Shown here: piece after piece, positions 32,254 to 41,276 of the stretch
Layout of the letters: each line of letters begins with the position of its first letter
Position numbering within the stretch: position 1 is the stretch's first letter
Origin: an uncultured Paraprevotella sp.
GTDB lineage: Bacteria; Bacteroidota; Bacteroidia; Bacteroidales; Bacteroidaceae
Length of the DNA: 64,000 bases
NCBI GenBank assembly: GCA_944319925.1
Contig: CALUFQ010000006.1
Coordinates: 1-64,000, forward strand
Reading direction: 5' to 3'
Program-made: the position numbers and the translations under genes
Notes under the pieces: generated by a model
The model's input: only the letters and a program-made list of their open reading frames with translations
Told to the model about the DNA's origin: nothing
Database searches by the model: none

Positions 32254-35172
32254 ATGAATGATATCATAGAGAACAAGAATCTGGAGTTGATTCAGAACGT
32301 GACCAATCAGATAGGTTCCATCAATAATCTGATTAAGTGGGCGGATTGCCATCTGCAGGAGAGCCGTCGTGAAGAAACTTTTAAAAAGCTGGTGAACATT
32401 CGTCGCCAGTTGAAGAGATTACGCTATGCGTTGGAAAGCAATCCGGCCATTGCCGCGTTTGGTGAAAGTCAGAAAGGAAAGAGTTATGTCATTAGTTCGC
32501 TCCTTGCGCGAAAAGGACAGCAGTTTATGGTGGTTGATCCACTGACGGGAAAGAAGTATAATTTTGTCGAGCAGTTTAATCCGATTGTCCGTGATGTGGA
32601 AGCCACGGGAGTGGCTACCCGTTTTACGAAAGTATATGATGTCCCAGATGAAAGTTTTCCTATTATGGTAAAAGTGCTTTCTGTAGCGGACATGCTTGAG
32701 ATTTTATGTGATACCGCGTATAACGATGTGAAGACTCATTCCATTATCGACTGCGAGGACATCGATGAGTTTATCATCGCCCAGGAACGGCGTTATAAGG
32801 GAGGGGCTACGGTTCAGCATTTTCTTGATGAAGATGATATTATGAATGTCCGTGAATACGTGGAAGGGCATGTGGGAATGGCCAAGGCTAAGGAGTTGTT
32901 GGATTCCCGTTATTTTGATGTGTTGGCCCGCATCATACCACAAGTCCAACCCAGGGAATGGCCGCAATTGATGTCCAAGTTGTGGTATGACAACCCTGAT
33001 ATAACAAACCTTTTTGTGCGTATCTTGCAAGGTTATGAAACGTTAGGGTTCTCTAAACGGATTTATATTCCTATATCTGCATTGTTGAACAATACAACCA
33101 CGTTGATGAGTTCAAATTGTCTTCAACGTCTGGACATGCCCACCCCGACGACCGGCAACATGGATCCCAATCAGGGAACTGACCTGCTTATAGAAGACCG
33201 GCAGGTCGTGAAAGGCTTTTCCAAAAGTGTATTGTCTGCAATGACGGCTGAAGTGGTGTTCCAAATACCGGAAGATACCATAAATGAAGATTTGGTCTAT
33301 CACACAGAAGGTATCATGGATGACAGTGTGCTTCAGCGTCTTATTTCAAAAGGATGGAATAGGAAAGTAAGCAAGAAATTTCTCAATTCCGTAGATATCC
33401 TGGACCTTCCTGGAGCACGGGCGGCATTGGAATTGCAGGAAGAACAGGTTCCCATAGAATTGAACAATAAAATGATGCTTCGTGGCAAGGTTCGCTATCT
33501 CTTCAATAAGTATAATGACGAGAGGCTCATTAACGTATTGATGCTTTGCCACGACCACATGCAGAATGGTCCTACTGTGATACCGGGACTTGTGGAGCAA
33601 TGGGTAAAGCAGAACATTGGGGAAAGTGCCCGGACTCGTACGTCTTATCTTGACAAGAGTATCGTTTCTCCTTTGTTTATCATTGCGACCAAGTTTAATG
33701 TGGATATGAGTCATTCTGTCCAGGCCGGAGGAGATGACCAGATAGAGAATCGTTGGGAAGACCGTTATAAAAAGGTCTTGTATGACCAGGTGTTGCAGGC
33801 TGACAGCCTCAGCTGGTTCAGTGATTGGACAGAGCGCGGGGGGTTCCGTAATACCTATTTGTTGCGTGATTATAAGTATTCCGGCGTTAATGGAAACCGT
33901 TTGTTTAATGGATTTGACACGCAAGGAGCCGAAACGTCCGAGATAGATGCGGATTTCCATCAGAGGCTTCGCCGGAGTTTTGTTTCCAGTCCTTTTGTCA
34001 ATACTTTCTTTGAGGATCCTGAATTGGCGTGGGATTCTGCGGCTACGATGAATAATGACGGGGCGACACGTATCATTGAAAATTTAGGTGTGGTTGCGGC
34101 CAATGCCAAGGAGAGTCGTTTGTATAAATACCAGGCGGAAATCAAGGGGTTGCATTTGCAGGCATATTCATTGATGGCGGAATATTATCATGGAGAGAAT
34201 GATGAAGATACGCTTCAGAAGGCGATTGCGTGTAGCGGCTCCATTATTGCTGAGTTTGATGTGGTTTGCGGGAAAGACAATTATTTTTTTGGACGTATGA
34301 TTCAAAATCTGCAAATCAGCGAGAATTATGTTTTCGACTTTTATTATAACCAATTGAATAATACGAAGATGATTTCAGAACGTGACATGAAGGAGTACGA
34401 CCTCATTCTTACCCGTTGTCATGGACGGATTTCTGCTTCGAACACGTATGAGGAAAATCTGGAGATTTTACGTCAGGAATATCATTATCCCACTGGAGCC
34501 GTTTGTCGGGAGTTTTTTGAAGGGGCGAAGGGGATTTCCTTGGACAAGCTTTTTGAGTGCAATTTCAAGCAGAAAAGCAACTCCGAGCAATTGGCAGAAG
34601 GGATTGTTAGGCAATGGTTGGAGGACATAGGTTCACAGAAGAATCTTAAGTTTTATGAATCTGAAGGGTGTAATACGCTTACTGTGCTAGATTTGATAGA
34701 AAATCTGAAGGTTGTGGTGGGAACCACTCAACTTGTTGCTTCCATTGCCAAAGCCATCAGCCCGTTTGTGGATGCTGTTTCTGTGCCTCATCAAATCTTG
34801 GATATGATAGCGGATACTACGGCGCAGATGATTAATGAGTTTGTGGTGACGTTTGGTTTCAACCGTTATTCCCCTGAAAAGATAGCTGACCTGAAACTGA
34901 TTAATGAAAAGAACAACCTGCATCTCTCGTTTGACTATGGCTTGGCGGAGAAAGTTCCGATGTCGAAAGACGAATTGTCCGACTTATTCGATGCGATTCG
35001 TCCCACGGAAGAAAATGTCCGGCTCGCATCCTTGCCGTCCTTTATTAATTATAACAAATGGATTGACATGCTTCTTATTTCGTTTGTCGCGTCATATGAC
35101 ATTCCGAATTATGATGTGGAGGCCAACAGGCAGCTTGGTTTGTTGTTGGAGACTTACCAAAGTCTGGGATGA
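32254..35172 (+). CDS. SrfC-like large P-loop NTPase
   Basis: 972-residue soluble protein. Walker A is GESQKGKS at residues 70-77 (FGESQKGKSYVISSLLA), and a DxxG-type switch II/Walker B appears as DILDLPGARAALE (D384-G387) after a very long insertion, which includes variable inserts. This layout resembles the SrfC family (PF10139), usually described as a putative virulence factor with dynamin-like GTPase features. It is located directly after the SrfB-like gene, so the two probably act together. A guanine-specificity TKxD-like segment may be IIATKFNVDMSH near residues 475-486. No membrane spans are seen, although the hydrophobic stretch around 820-850 (VVVGTTQLVASIAKAISPFV) could contact membrane. 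Confidence 0.7.
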   Translation: MNDIIENKNLELIQNVTNQIGSINNLIKWADCHLQESRREETFKKLVNIRRQLKRLRYALESNPAIAAFGESQKGKSYVISSLLARKGQQFMVVDPLTGKKYNFVEQFNPIVRDVEATGVATRFTKVYDVPDESFPIMVKVLSVADMLEILCDTAYNDVKTHSIIDCEDIDEFIIAQERRYKGGATVQHFLDEDDIMNVREYVEGHVGMAKAKELLDSRYFDVLARIIPQVQPREWPQLMSKLWYDNPDITNLFVRILQGYETLGFSKRIYIPISALLNNTTTLMSSNCLQRLDMPTPTTGNMDPNQGTDLLIEDRQVVKGFSKSVLSAMTAEVVFQIPEDTINEDLVYHTEGIMDDSVLQRLISKGWNRKVSKKFLNSVDILDLPGARAALELQEEQVPIELNNKMMLRGKVRYLFNKYNDERLINVLMLCHDHMQNGPTVIPGLVEQWVKQNIGESARTRTSYLDKSIVSPLFIIATKFNVDMSHSVQAGGDDQIENRWEDRYKKVLYDQVLQADSLSWFSDWTERGGFRNTYLLRDYKYSGVNGNRLFNGFDTQGAETSEIDADFHQRLRRSFVSSPFVNTFFEDPELAWDSAATMNNDGATRIIENLGVVAANAKESRLYKYQAEIKGLHLQAYSLMAEYYHGENDEDTLQKAIACSGSIIAEFDVVCGKDNYFFGRMIQNLQISENYVFDFYYNQLNNTKMISERDMKEYDLILTRCHGRISASNTYEENLEILRQEYHYPTGAVCREFFEGAKGISLDKLFECNFKQKSNSEQLAEGIVRQWLEDIGSQKNLKFYESEGCNTLTVLDLIENLKVVVGTTQLVASIAKAISPFVDAVSVPHQILDMIADTTAQMINEFVVTFGFNRYSPEKIADLKLINEKNNLHLSFDYGLAEKVPMSKDELSDLFDAIRPTEENVRLASLPSFINYNKWIDMLLISFVASYDIPNYDVEANRQLGLLLETYQSLG

Positions 35173-35242
35173 GGTGAAAGGTCGGTTGGGCTGTACTCTT
35201 TTGTGTTTGTTGGGAATTATTAATACGTATAAAATAGTGGTT

Positions 35243-35506
35243 ATGTCAGGTAAATTTTGCAAGCGTTATTCGAATCCTGTTTTGACGGTAATTGGTTGGA
35301 TTTTATATAATCTGAAATGGCTCGGATTGTTTTTTAGTATTCCAAATTTTTTGTATTGGCTTGATCGGGCTACAAGTAATAATTCATGGGGAACAGGTGA
35401 ATATCTTTTTTGGTATTCTTTCTTGCTTGTGATTTCCATAATTCTCTTTTGCGTGGATAAGAAATGGAAGGCTTTTTGTGATGCCATGTTGAACCGCTTG
35501 GCTTAG
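35243..35506 (+). CDS. Small membrane protein, two spans
   Basis: 87-residue product MSGKFCKRYSNPVLTVIGWI and following, with two hydrophobic segments (WILYNLKWLGLFFSIPNFLYW and YLFWYSFLLVISIILFCV) separated by a polar loop, and a basic C-terminus (DKKWKAFCDAMLNRLA). I do not recognise the family. It lies between the SrfC-like and subtilase genes in the operon, 70 bases after the first and 20 before the second. The start ATG at 35243 gives a plausible small protein; the longer open frame is a shadow of the SrfC-like gene. Confidence 0.6.
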   Translation: MSGKFCKRYSNPVLTVIGWILYNLKWLGLFFSIPNFLYWLDRATSNNSWGTGEYLFWYSFLLVISIILFCVDKKWKAFCDAMLNRLA

Positions 35507-35526
35507 GTCTGTTTGCATAAAAGGAT

Positions 35527-38301
35527 ATGGATATACATCGTTCGTCTATAAAAGATTTTATTATGCCTAAAGTAAAATCGGTTGTTGTAACTGATTATTA
35601 TGAAGGCATAAGAAACATGTTGAAATCACGTCCGGAATTTCCTTATAAGGACTTGTTGGCCAATCCCCGCCTTCGGACCCAGACGGAAATCACCTGGTCT
35701 TCGGATGTCTTTTCCAAGAAGCCTGTAGTGCTTGCTGAGCTTCAAGAAGAACAAAAGGGACGCTATGCTTATTTGTTGAAAGATTGCATCAGGTCGGTTG
35801 AGAATTTGGCCGGGGTGTTAAAGGAAGAGGGAAACCTTTCATTATGTGAGTTGTTGACGAAAGCCATTTCGTACGTGGATGAACACTCTGTGTATTGTGG
35901 TGACGGGAAGGTGGTTTTGGTGAATTGGGGCTTGATTCCGCGTCGGGAGGAGCTTGGACGGGGAGGTATTTATAGAAGTGGTCATTTCGTAGGATATTGG
36001 GGAGAACCGGTGCCTCATTCCTTGCCGACAACAGAAAATGTAGAAGTGAAAACGGAAATGCCCGAGCCAGAACCGGACATTCCTAGCAAGCCCGCTGTGG
36101 CAGTGGTTTCCGATTCTGCTTCTGATTCAGTTGCCTTTTCAGAAGAGAATCCTGTGGCTGCTAATGAATTGAATCCGGAACCTGTGGTGGAAACTCCTGT
36201 TCTTTCATACTGGCCGCAACAGGAGCAGGTTCGTGAAGAATCCCCTAAGACGGAACATGTGAGGGCTGTGGGGCAGGAAACGTTGATTCCGCCTTTGTCG
36301 GATGCCGAAAAGCCTGTCACTGAAGAGCCGATAACGGTTGGGTTTGGAAGAAAAGTACCTCCTACGGAAGTTTCTTCCCCACATGTTTCACGGAAGGAGG
36401 GAAAAAGGGGGGCGGTTGGTTTCAAGAAAGGCTTGAGGGCTTTTTGGAATGTGTTGCGGTGGCTTTTGCTTTTGCTCCTTTTGCTCTTATTACTTCTGTT
36501 CTTATGCCGGGAATGTCAAAGTCCGGTTTCTTGGGTCAATCCGTTTTATAATCCTTTGCCGGATCCCTCTGTGGTGAGACCCGTGGAGGACGGACAGGTG
36601 GGTGTGAGCAGTGACGGGATGACCCGGATTGCGACAGACCGGCTGAATGTGCTGTTGGAACAACGCGATGAAAATACGATGTTGGAATGGGCCAAAGCGT
36701 TCAAACGCATTTATTATGGCAAGGAATATGAAATTACGTATTATGACAAGGTGCTGAATTTGCTTCAGCTGCGGGTGCCGGTTGATGAACGGGAAAAAAT
36801 CAAGTCGGAATTGCCGGGACAAATAAAGGATTTCAATTTCGAAGTGTTTGACGAGCAGGTTTATGGAGGAGGTGAAGTGATGACCGACCCGGTACTTGAG
36901 GATGCTGACCGTTCATGGTATCTTGCTCCGATAAGTGCGAGGGTCGCATGGGATGTCACGTCCGGTGTGGATGAGGTGATTGTGGCTGTCGTGGATAACG
37001 GCTTTGACCTGAGTCATCCGGAGCTGGCTGGAAAGGTTTACAGGCCTTATAATGTGGTGTTGCGGAACGGTAATGTGCGTCCAGTCTCGATAGCTGGCGA
37101 AGTGAATCCTCATGGAACACATGTGGCAGCTACGGCTGTGGGGAACTGTAACAATGGGAGCGGATTGCTTGGCATTGCACCTCACTGCAAGTTGATGCCG
37201 GTGCAGGTGGGGACGGATAATGCGGATGGTTCTATGGGCTCACTGGCCATCATGCATGGTGTGAAGTATGCCATTGGACAAGGGGCTGATGTCATTAATC
37301 TTTCGTTAAGTCTGACAATGACCGATGAGATGAGACAGATGGGGGAATCCGAGCAGTTGAATTACATCAATACATGTCTGAAACAGGATGAAAGGATTTG
37401 GAGTCAGATTTTTGCTTTGGCGGATCGGAACAACTGCACGATTGTCTTTGCCGCCGGGAATGACAATATGGTGGCGGGAGTGGATCCCAAGAAACGTAGC
37501 AACCGTGCCATCAAGGTGTCTGCTCTGGATCGGAATCTGTGCAAGGCTGATTTTAGTAACTACGGAGTTTATCCTGCATTGCAGCGTGAGTATTCCACGT
37601 TGTCTGCCCCTGGGGTGGACATATATAGTGCGGCTCCTAGTGGGCAATATGTTTCGTTGCAGGGAACCAGTATGGCGGCTCCTATTGTTACAGGGGCTGT
37701 GGCCTTGTTGAAAAGTGTGGACCAGACTTTGACGACCGATGAAATAGTCCGGCTGTTGAAAGAGACCGGAAAGGAAGTCGGTGACAATATCGGGCCGATG
37801 ATTTGCATCGGACAGGCCTTGCAGGCTTTGAAAGGTGCTCCGGTGGTGGACGACCGTTGTGAGGCTGTCCGGAAAGAAATGGCTGTGTTGCGAGCCAAGA
37901 TGGACAGTCTTGCACGTATTTGTCCGGATGCAGCGGTGCAGGGGGATACTTTGAAGTTTGCTGATGCCGTTAGGGATGCGCACGGACTGGACGGCATGTG
38001 GAAGTCCACCTCGCAATTGGTTAGTCTGAGGGATATGTCGCCCATTGAGTTGTATATGACTTTCAGTCAGCTTAAAGGGCAGCTTGTCATCGTGAATCAT
38101 GGCATGGAGTACAAGGCACCATTGAGGGCGGAAATCGGTGACGGGCAAATCCGGATTTATCAGGATGTTCCCGCCACAAGCAATGCCGGGTCGTTCTTGC
38201 CCTATGTCTATCAGTGTCAGGCGGACTGGCAGGGGAATCTTCAGTGTACCGCTACGAGTGCGATGAACCGCACCATGTTCAATTTGGTCAGAATTAAATA
38301 A
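35527..38301 (+). CDS. Membrane-anchored subtilase (S8 peptidase) with cytoplasmic N-terminal domain
   Basis: 924 residues. The N-terminal about 160 residues are an unrecognised soluble domain, then a proline/glutamate-rich linker (about 175-290), a basic stretch KRGAVGFKKGLR, a single transmembrane segment at about 312-331 (leucine run), and a subtilisin domain. The catalytic residues are D490 (VAVVDNGFDLSHPEL), H529 (NPHGTHVAATAVGN), N645 (FAAGNDN) and S715 (LQGTSMAAPIVTGA). The C-terminal 150 residues are an additional domain. Without a signal peptide and with positive charge before the span, the N-terminus should be cytoplasmic and the protease periplasmic (inference). Nothing marks it as an inactive relative; the triad is complete. 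Confidence 0.9.
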   Translation: MDIHRSSIKDFIMPKVKSVVVTDYYEGIRNMLKSRPEFPYKDLLANPRLRTQTEITWSSDVFSKKPVVLAELQEEQKGRYAYLLKDCIRSVENLAGVLKEEGNLSLCELLTKAISYVDEHSVYCGDGKVVLVNWGLIPRREELGRGGIYRSGHFVGYWGEPVPHSLPTTENVEVKTEMPEPEPDIPSKPAVAVVSDSASDSVAFSEENPVAANELNPEPVVETPVLSYWPQQEQVREESPKTEHVRAVGQETLIPPLSDAEKPVTEEPITVGFGRKVPPTEVSSPHVSRKEGKRGAVGFKKGLRAFWNVLRWLLLLLLLLLLLLFLCRECQSPVSWVNPFYNPLPDPSVVRPVEDGQVGVSSDGMTRIATDRLNVLLEQRDENTMLEWAKAFKRIYYGKEYEITYYDKVLNLLQLRVPVDEREKIKSELPGQIKDFNFEVFDEQVYGGGEVMTDPVLEDADRSWYLAPISARVAWDVTSGVDEVIVAVVDNGFDLSHPELAGKVYRPYNVVLRNGNVRPVSIAGEVNPHGTHVAATAVGNCNNGSGLLGIAPHCKLMPVQVGTDNADGSMGSLAIMHGVKYAIGQGADVINLSLSLTMTDEMRQMGESEQLNYINTCLKQDERIWSQIFALADRNNCTIVFAAGNDNMVAGVDPKKRSNRAIKVSALDRNLCKADFSNYGVYPALQREYSTLSAPGVDIYSAAPSGQYVSLQGTSMAAPIVTGAVALLKSVDQTLTTDEIVRLLKETGKEVGDNIGPMICIGQALQALKGAPVVDDRCEAVRKEMAVLRAKMDSLARICPDAAVQGDTLKFADAVRDAHGLDGMWKSTSQLVSLRDMSPIELYMTFSQLKGQLVIVNHGMEYKAPLRAEIGDGQIRIYQDVPATSNAGSFLPYVYQCQADWQGNLQCTATSAMNRTMFNLVRIK

Positions 38302-38321
38302 TTAAAAATAGTAAGAAGAAT

Positions 38322-39293
38322 ATGAGTCAATCCAATTCAGGCAATCTCTCCAAGGGAGATGTCATTTCGTTTGTAGCCTTGCTGTTGTTGGGGCTGGTGG
38401 TGTTTTTTGGCTTGAACTTCACGATGTTGGGCAACAGGCTGCCCAGTGCCATGGTGGCAGTCTTGTTGTTCATGCTGATGGTCGTGTTTGTCTTTTTGGC
38501 TGCATACGCGAAAGCGCAGGATTTCAACCAGGACAAATGGAAGGCAGTGGAATATGTGATGTTGGGATTTTATGTGATTGCACTTGTGCCCTGCTACCTG
38601 TATGCCGGGAAGTTCTTTGATGTGATGTGGGCCAAGGAGGAAATCACGCAGACGGTGGAGCGTGACATGGATGATATCGACCACATGTTTGCCGAGTATC
38701 GGAAAGGATGCGAGTCGCGTGTCGGAACTTATCAGACAGAGCTTGAGGCTTTGCTGGAGTCCGAAGAAGGGCGTAAGCGCATGGTGCGTTTGTTGGATCT
38801 GGACAAGCAGCCGGAAGAGGTTTCTCAGGCTGACGTGTCGCAGGCGGTATCCAGTTTCAGTGACTTGTTGGAGTTGAGCGCAGGTCCTTTGGAAGAGGAG
38901 AAGGAGGAGCTTGTCATGCAATGTGAGGAGAATTTCAAGGGATGGGATTTGTTGTTCATGCCTCAGTATGCTTCAGAACTGGATAACGCCAAGGAGCGGT
39001 ATGCGAAAGGCTTGGAGGAGGCGTACGCCAGTCGGAAAAGCAAGCTTGAGGACGAGGCTCCTGCGCTGGATGTAAGCTCTTTCGTCCGTGAAAGCAACAT
39101 CGGGCAGATGTTCTCTTCTTTTTCGAGTTTTTCTTTTTCCGGATTATTGGCAGTCATCATACTGGGAGGCTTGGGACTGTTCAAATATTTTTGGGGCGAA
39201 AAGTCCAAGAGGAAACAACTGCGGAAAGGTGGCTCCGACTCGATTACGGAGGATGGTGGATTCATTGTGGGAGAAAGAAGTTCAAGAGATTAA
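38322..39293 (+). CDS. Multi-span membrane protein of unknown family with large loop
   Basis: 323 residues. Three spans lie in the first 110 residues (VISFVALLLLGLVVFFGLNF; AMVAVLLFMLMVVFVFLAAY; YVMLGFYVIALVPCYLYAG), then a charged helical region of about 150 residues rich in glutamate (KEEITQTVERDMDDIDHMF, LLESEEGRKRMVRLL), then a last span near residue 275 (FSFSGLLAVIILGGLGLFKYF) and a basic tail. I do not recognise the family. It sits 20 bases after the subtilase and 12 bases before the GTPase, so it may form their membrane platform; that is inference from position only. Confidence 0.7.
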   Translation: MSQSNSGNLSKGDVISFVALLLLGLVVFFGLNFTMLGNRLPSAMVAVLLFMLMVVFVFLAAYAKAQDFNQDKWKAVEYVMLGFYVIALVPCYLYAGKFFDVMWAKEEITQTVERDMDDIDHMFAEYRKGCESRVGTYQTELEALLESEEGRKRMVRLLDLDKQPEEVSQADVSQAVSSFSDLLELSAGPLEEEKEELVMQCEENFKGWDLLFMPQYASELDNAKERYAKGLEEAYASRKSKLEDEAPALDVSSFVRESNIGQMFSSFSSFSFSGLLAVIILGGLGLFKYFWGEKSKRKQLRKGGSDSITEDGGFIVGERSSRD

Positions 39294-39305
39294 CAGGTTA
39301 TCAAT

Positions 39306-41252
39306 ATGAATATGGATATGTTTACGGAAGAGTGGAGAAAGAATATATATCTTCGTTGTAATGTGGCTCCTATGGAGCAACTTCTGCAACTTTGCCTTAA
39401 TCCCGAGACCGGCATTACGCCTGAGGGGTTGAGAGACGCTGGATATCGGAAGATTGACCAGCTTGAGCAACGCTATCAGGTGCAGGCAGAGGAGGTCTTT
39501 TGGCAGAAGGCACAGGATTCGGTGGATTTGCTGGCTCAGTATGTGGAGAAATGTGAGCAACATGTCTTTTCAGGGACACATCTGGATAAGGCCAAAGAGC
39601 TTATCCGGCAGCATGCCGCGGCTCAAGAGGCAAAGGACTGGGAGAATATCTGCCGGACGCAGGACAGGGAATTGCTGATGGCTTTCATCAAAAAGTGCAA
39701 GGACGGGATGTATTCCCAGTCGCATTTGCAGGAAGCCCTGACTTGGGTGGAGCGGTTGGACTGGCAGACGGCGCAGGACTCGCATGACGCGGTGGTGATG
39801 AACGGGTATATCCAGAAGTGTGCCACGGGATTTTATCTTATGAACCATCTGGAGGAGGCCAAGGCTCTTTTGGAGAAATGGGCCAACGGCACCCTTTTGG
39901 AGGAGTGGAATGCGCTTTGGGTATTGAAGAATACAGACCCTCAAAAGAAGGTGCTGTTGGACCGTTTTGTCCAGAAGTATGCCCAAAATATGACGGACAC
40001 GGCAATGGAATATAAGGCGAAGGCCGAAGAGCTCTATAAGGTCATTGAGGATGCGGAAGAGGCCCGGAAGGATTGGATCAACGCGAAAAAGACGAATACA
40101 ATATTGGATTATGCGAATTTCTTGGAAGCACACCCCTATAGCGAGTATCGGGAAGAGGCCGAGGAGCTGATACGGAGTATGAAAGGAAACCTGCTTACCG
40201 ACATGAAGTGTTATCCTTTCAAATATTCCCGTAGTATGATGTATGAATACATCAGTACCGGTGCCTTGACGATGGAAGACCTGGTGGATGTCAGCCATAC
40301 TTTGACGGATCGGGCATACAGCCATATCAAGCGGTATCCGAATTTGGCATCGGAACAACGTGCATTGCCGGTAAGCACTTTGGAGAATCCCCATAGCGAG
40401 GATGGCAATACGGATATTTATTTTTGGGGAATTCCTTCTTCGGGCAAGACTTGTGTGTTGGCCGGCTTGATGAGCCTTACCGGGCGGCTGGGGTTTAGTT
40501 TCGATCCTAAAGGTCCAGGTGGAGGTGGGCACTATGCGATGGATTTGCGCAACTATGCCCGCACTAGTATGCTTCCGCCTTCAACCGAGCAGTCATATAT
40601 TCAGGTTATTGACGGGGAAATTGATGACGAGAATGGTTACTTGCGTAAAATTTCGCTGATAGAGATGTCTGGGGAGAAAACAGCGAGGTTTGCCTCCATT
40701 AACAATCCTACCGGTTTGAAAGATTTGGGGGAGGGAGCGGCCGGCTTGTTATCGAATGAAAACAGTAAGGTCTTTTTCTTTGTCATTGATCCGACGGCCA
40801 ATGAAAAGGAAATTTCGTTGAATGCTTTGGGAGAACAACCGCAGGTTGTAAAGCAGAGCGATGCGTTGGATTGCATAGCTTCGTTGCTTAATCAAAATCC
40901 CGGATTGATGAGGAGGGTTGTGGCCATTCATATCATTCTGACCAAGAGCGATACATTGGGGGACATCGTGACTCCGGAAATGCTGAATGATATTTTGAAC
41001 CAACAGGGATACCAGGCGGTGCTGAACCGAATAAAGAGAATTTGTGAGATGTATGATATCAATCAGACATCAGATAATAAGGTCGGGCTTTACCCGTTTT
41101 GCGTGGGCAAGTTCATGCCCGGTGATGTGTACACGTTTGATGAGACGGACTCTCTTAAGATCCTGCGCGTGATTCAGCGGAATGCCATTCCGTATGTGAA
41201 TCCTAACAAGGGGGGGATATGGGGCTCCCTGAAAGAATGGTTTAACAGTTAA
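39306..41252 (+). CDS. GTPase with tandem N-terminal helical repeats
   Basis: 648-residue soluble protein. From about residue 66 to 290 there are about five helical repeats of 41-56 residues; the first three are clear, with W, an aspartate, a (Y/F)(V/I)xKC core, and HLxEA(K/L) (for example AQYVEKCEQHVFSGTHLDKA and MAFIKKCKDGMYSQSHLQEA). A P-loop GTPase domain follows: Walker A GIPSSGKT (G375-T382), a switch region ending EMSGE where ExxG replaces DxxG (E453-G456), and TKSD (T546-D549) as the guanine-specificity motif. It resembles the TRAFAC-type GTPases described in bacterial conflict systems; the assignment to a named family is inference. It is followed 24 bases later by the 857-residue single-span protein. 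Confidence 0.75.
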   Translation: MNMDMFTEEWRKNIYLRCNVAPMEQLLQLCLNPETGITPEGLRDAGYRKIDQLEQRYQVQAEEVFWQKAQDSVDLLAQYVEKCEQHVFSGTHLDKAKELIRQHAAAQEAKDWENICRTQDRELLMAFIKKCKDGMYSQSHLQEALTWVERLDWQTAQDSHDAVVMNGYIQKCATGFYLMNHLEEAKALLEKWANGTLLEEWNALWVLKNTDPQKKVLLDRFVQKYAQNMTDTAMEYKAKAEELYKVIEDAEEARKDWINAKKTNTILDYANFLEAHPYSEYREEAEELIRSMKGNLLTDMKCYPFKYSRSMMYEYISTGALTMEDLVDVSHTLTDRAYSHIKRYPNLASEQRALPVSTLENPHSEDGNTDIYFWGIPSSGKTCVLAGLMSLTGRLGFSFDPKGPGGGGHYAMDLRNYARTSMLPPSTEQSYIQVIDGEIDDENGYLRKISLIEMSGEKTARFASINNPTGLKDLGEGAAGLLSNENSKVFFFVIDPTANEKEISLNALGEQPQVVKQSDALDCIASLLNQNPGLMRRVVAIHIILTKSDTLGDIVTPEMLNDILNQQGYQAVLNRIKRICEMYDINQTSDNKVGLYPFCVGKFMPGDVYTFDETDSLKILRVIQRNAIPYVNPNKGGIWGSLKEWFNS

Positions 41253-41276
41253 GGGATAAGGATAAGGAGATTGAGT

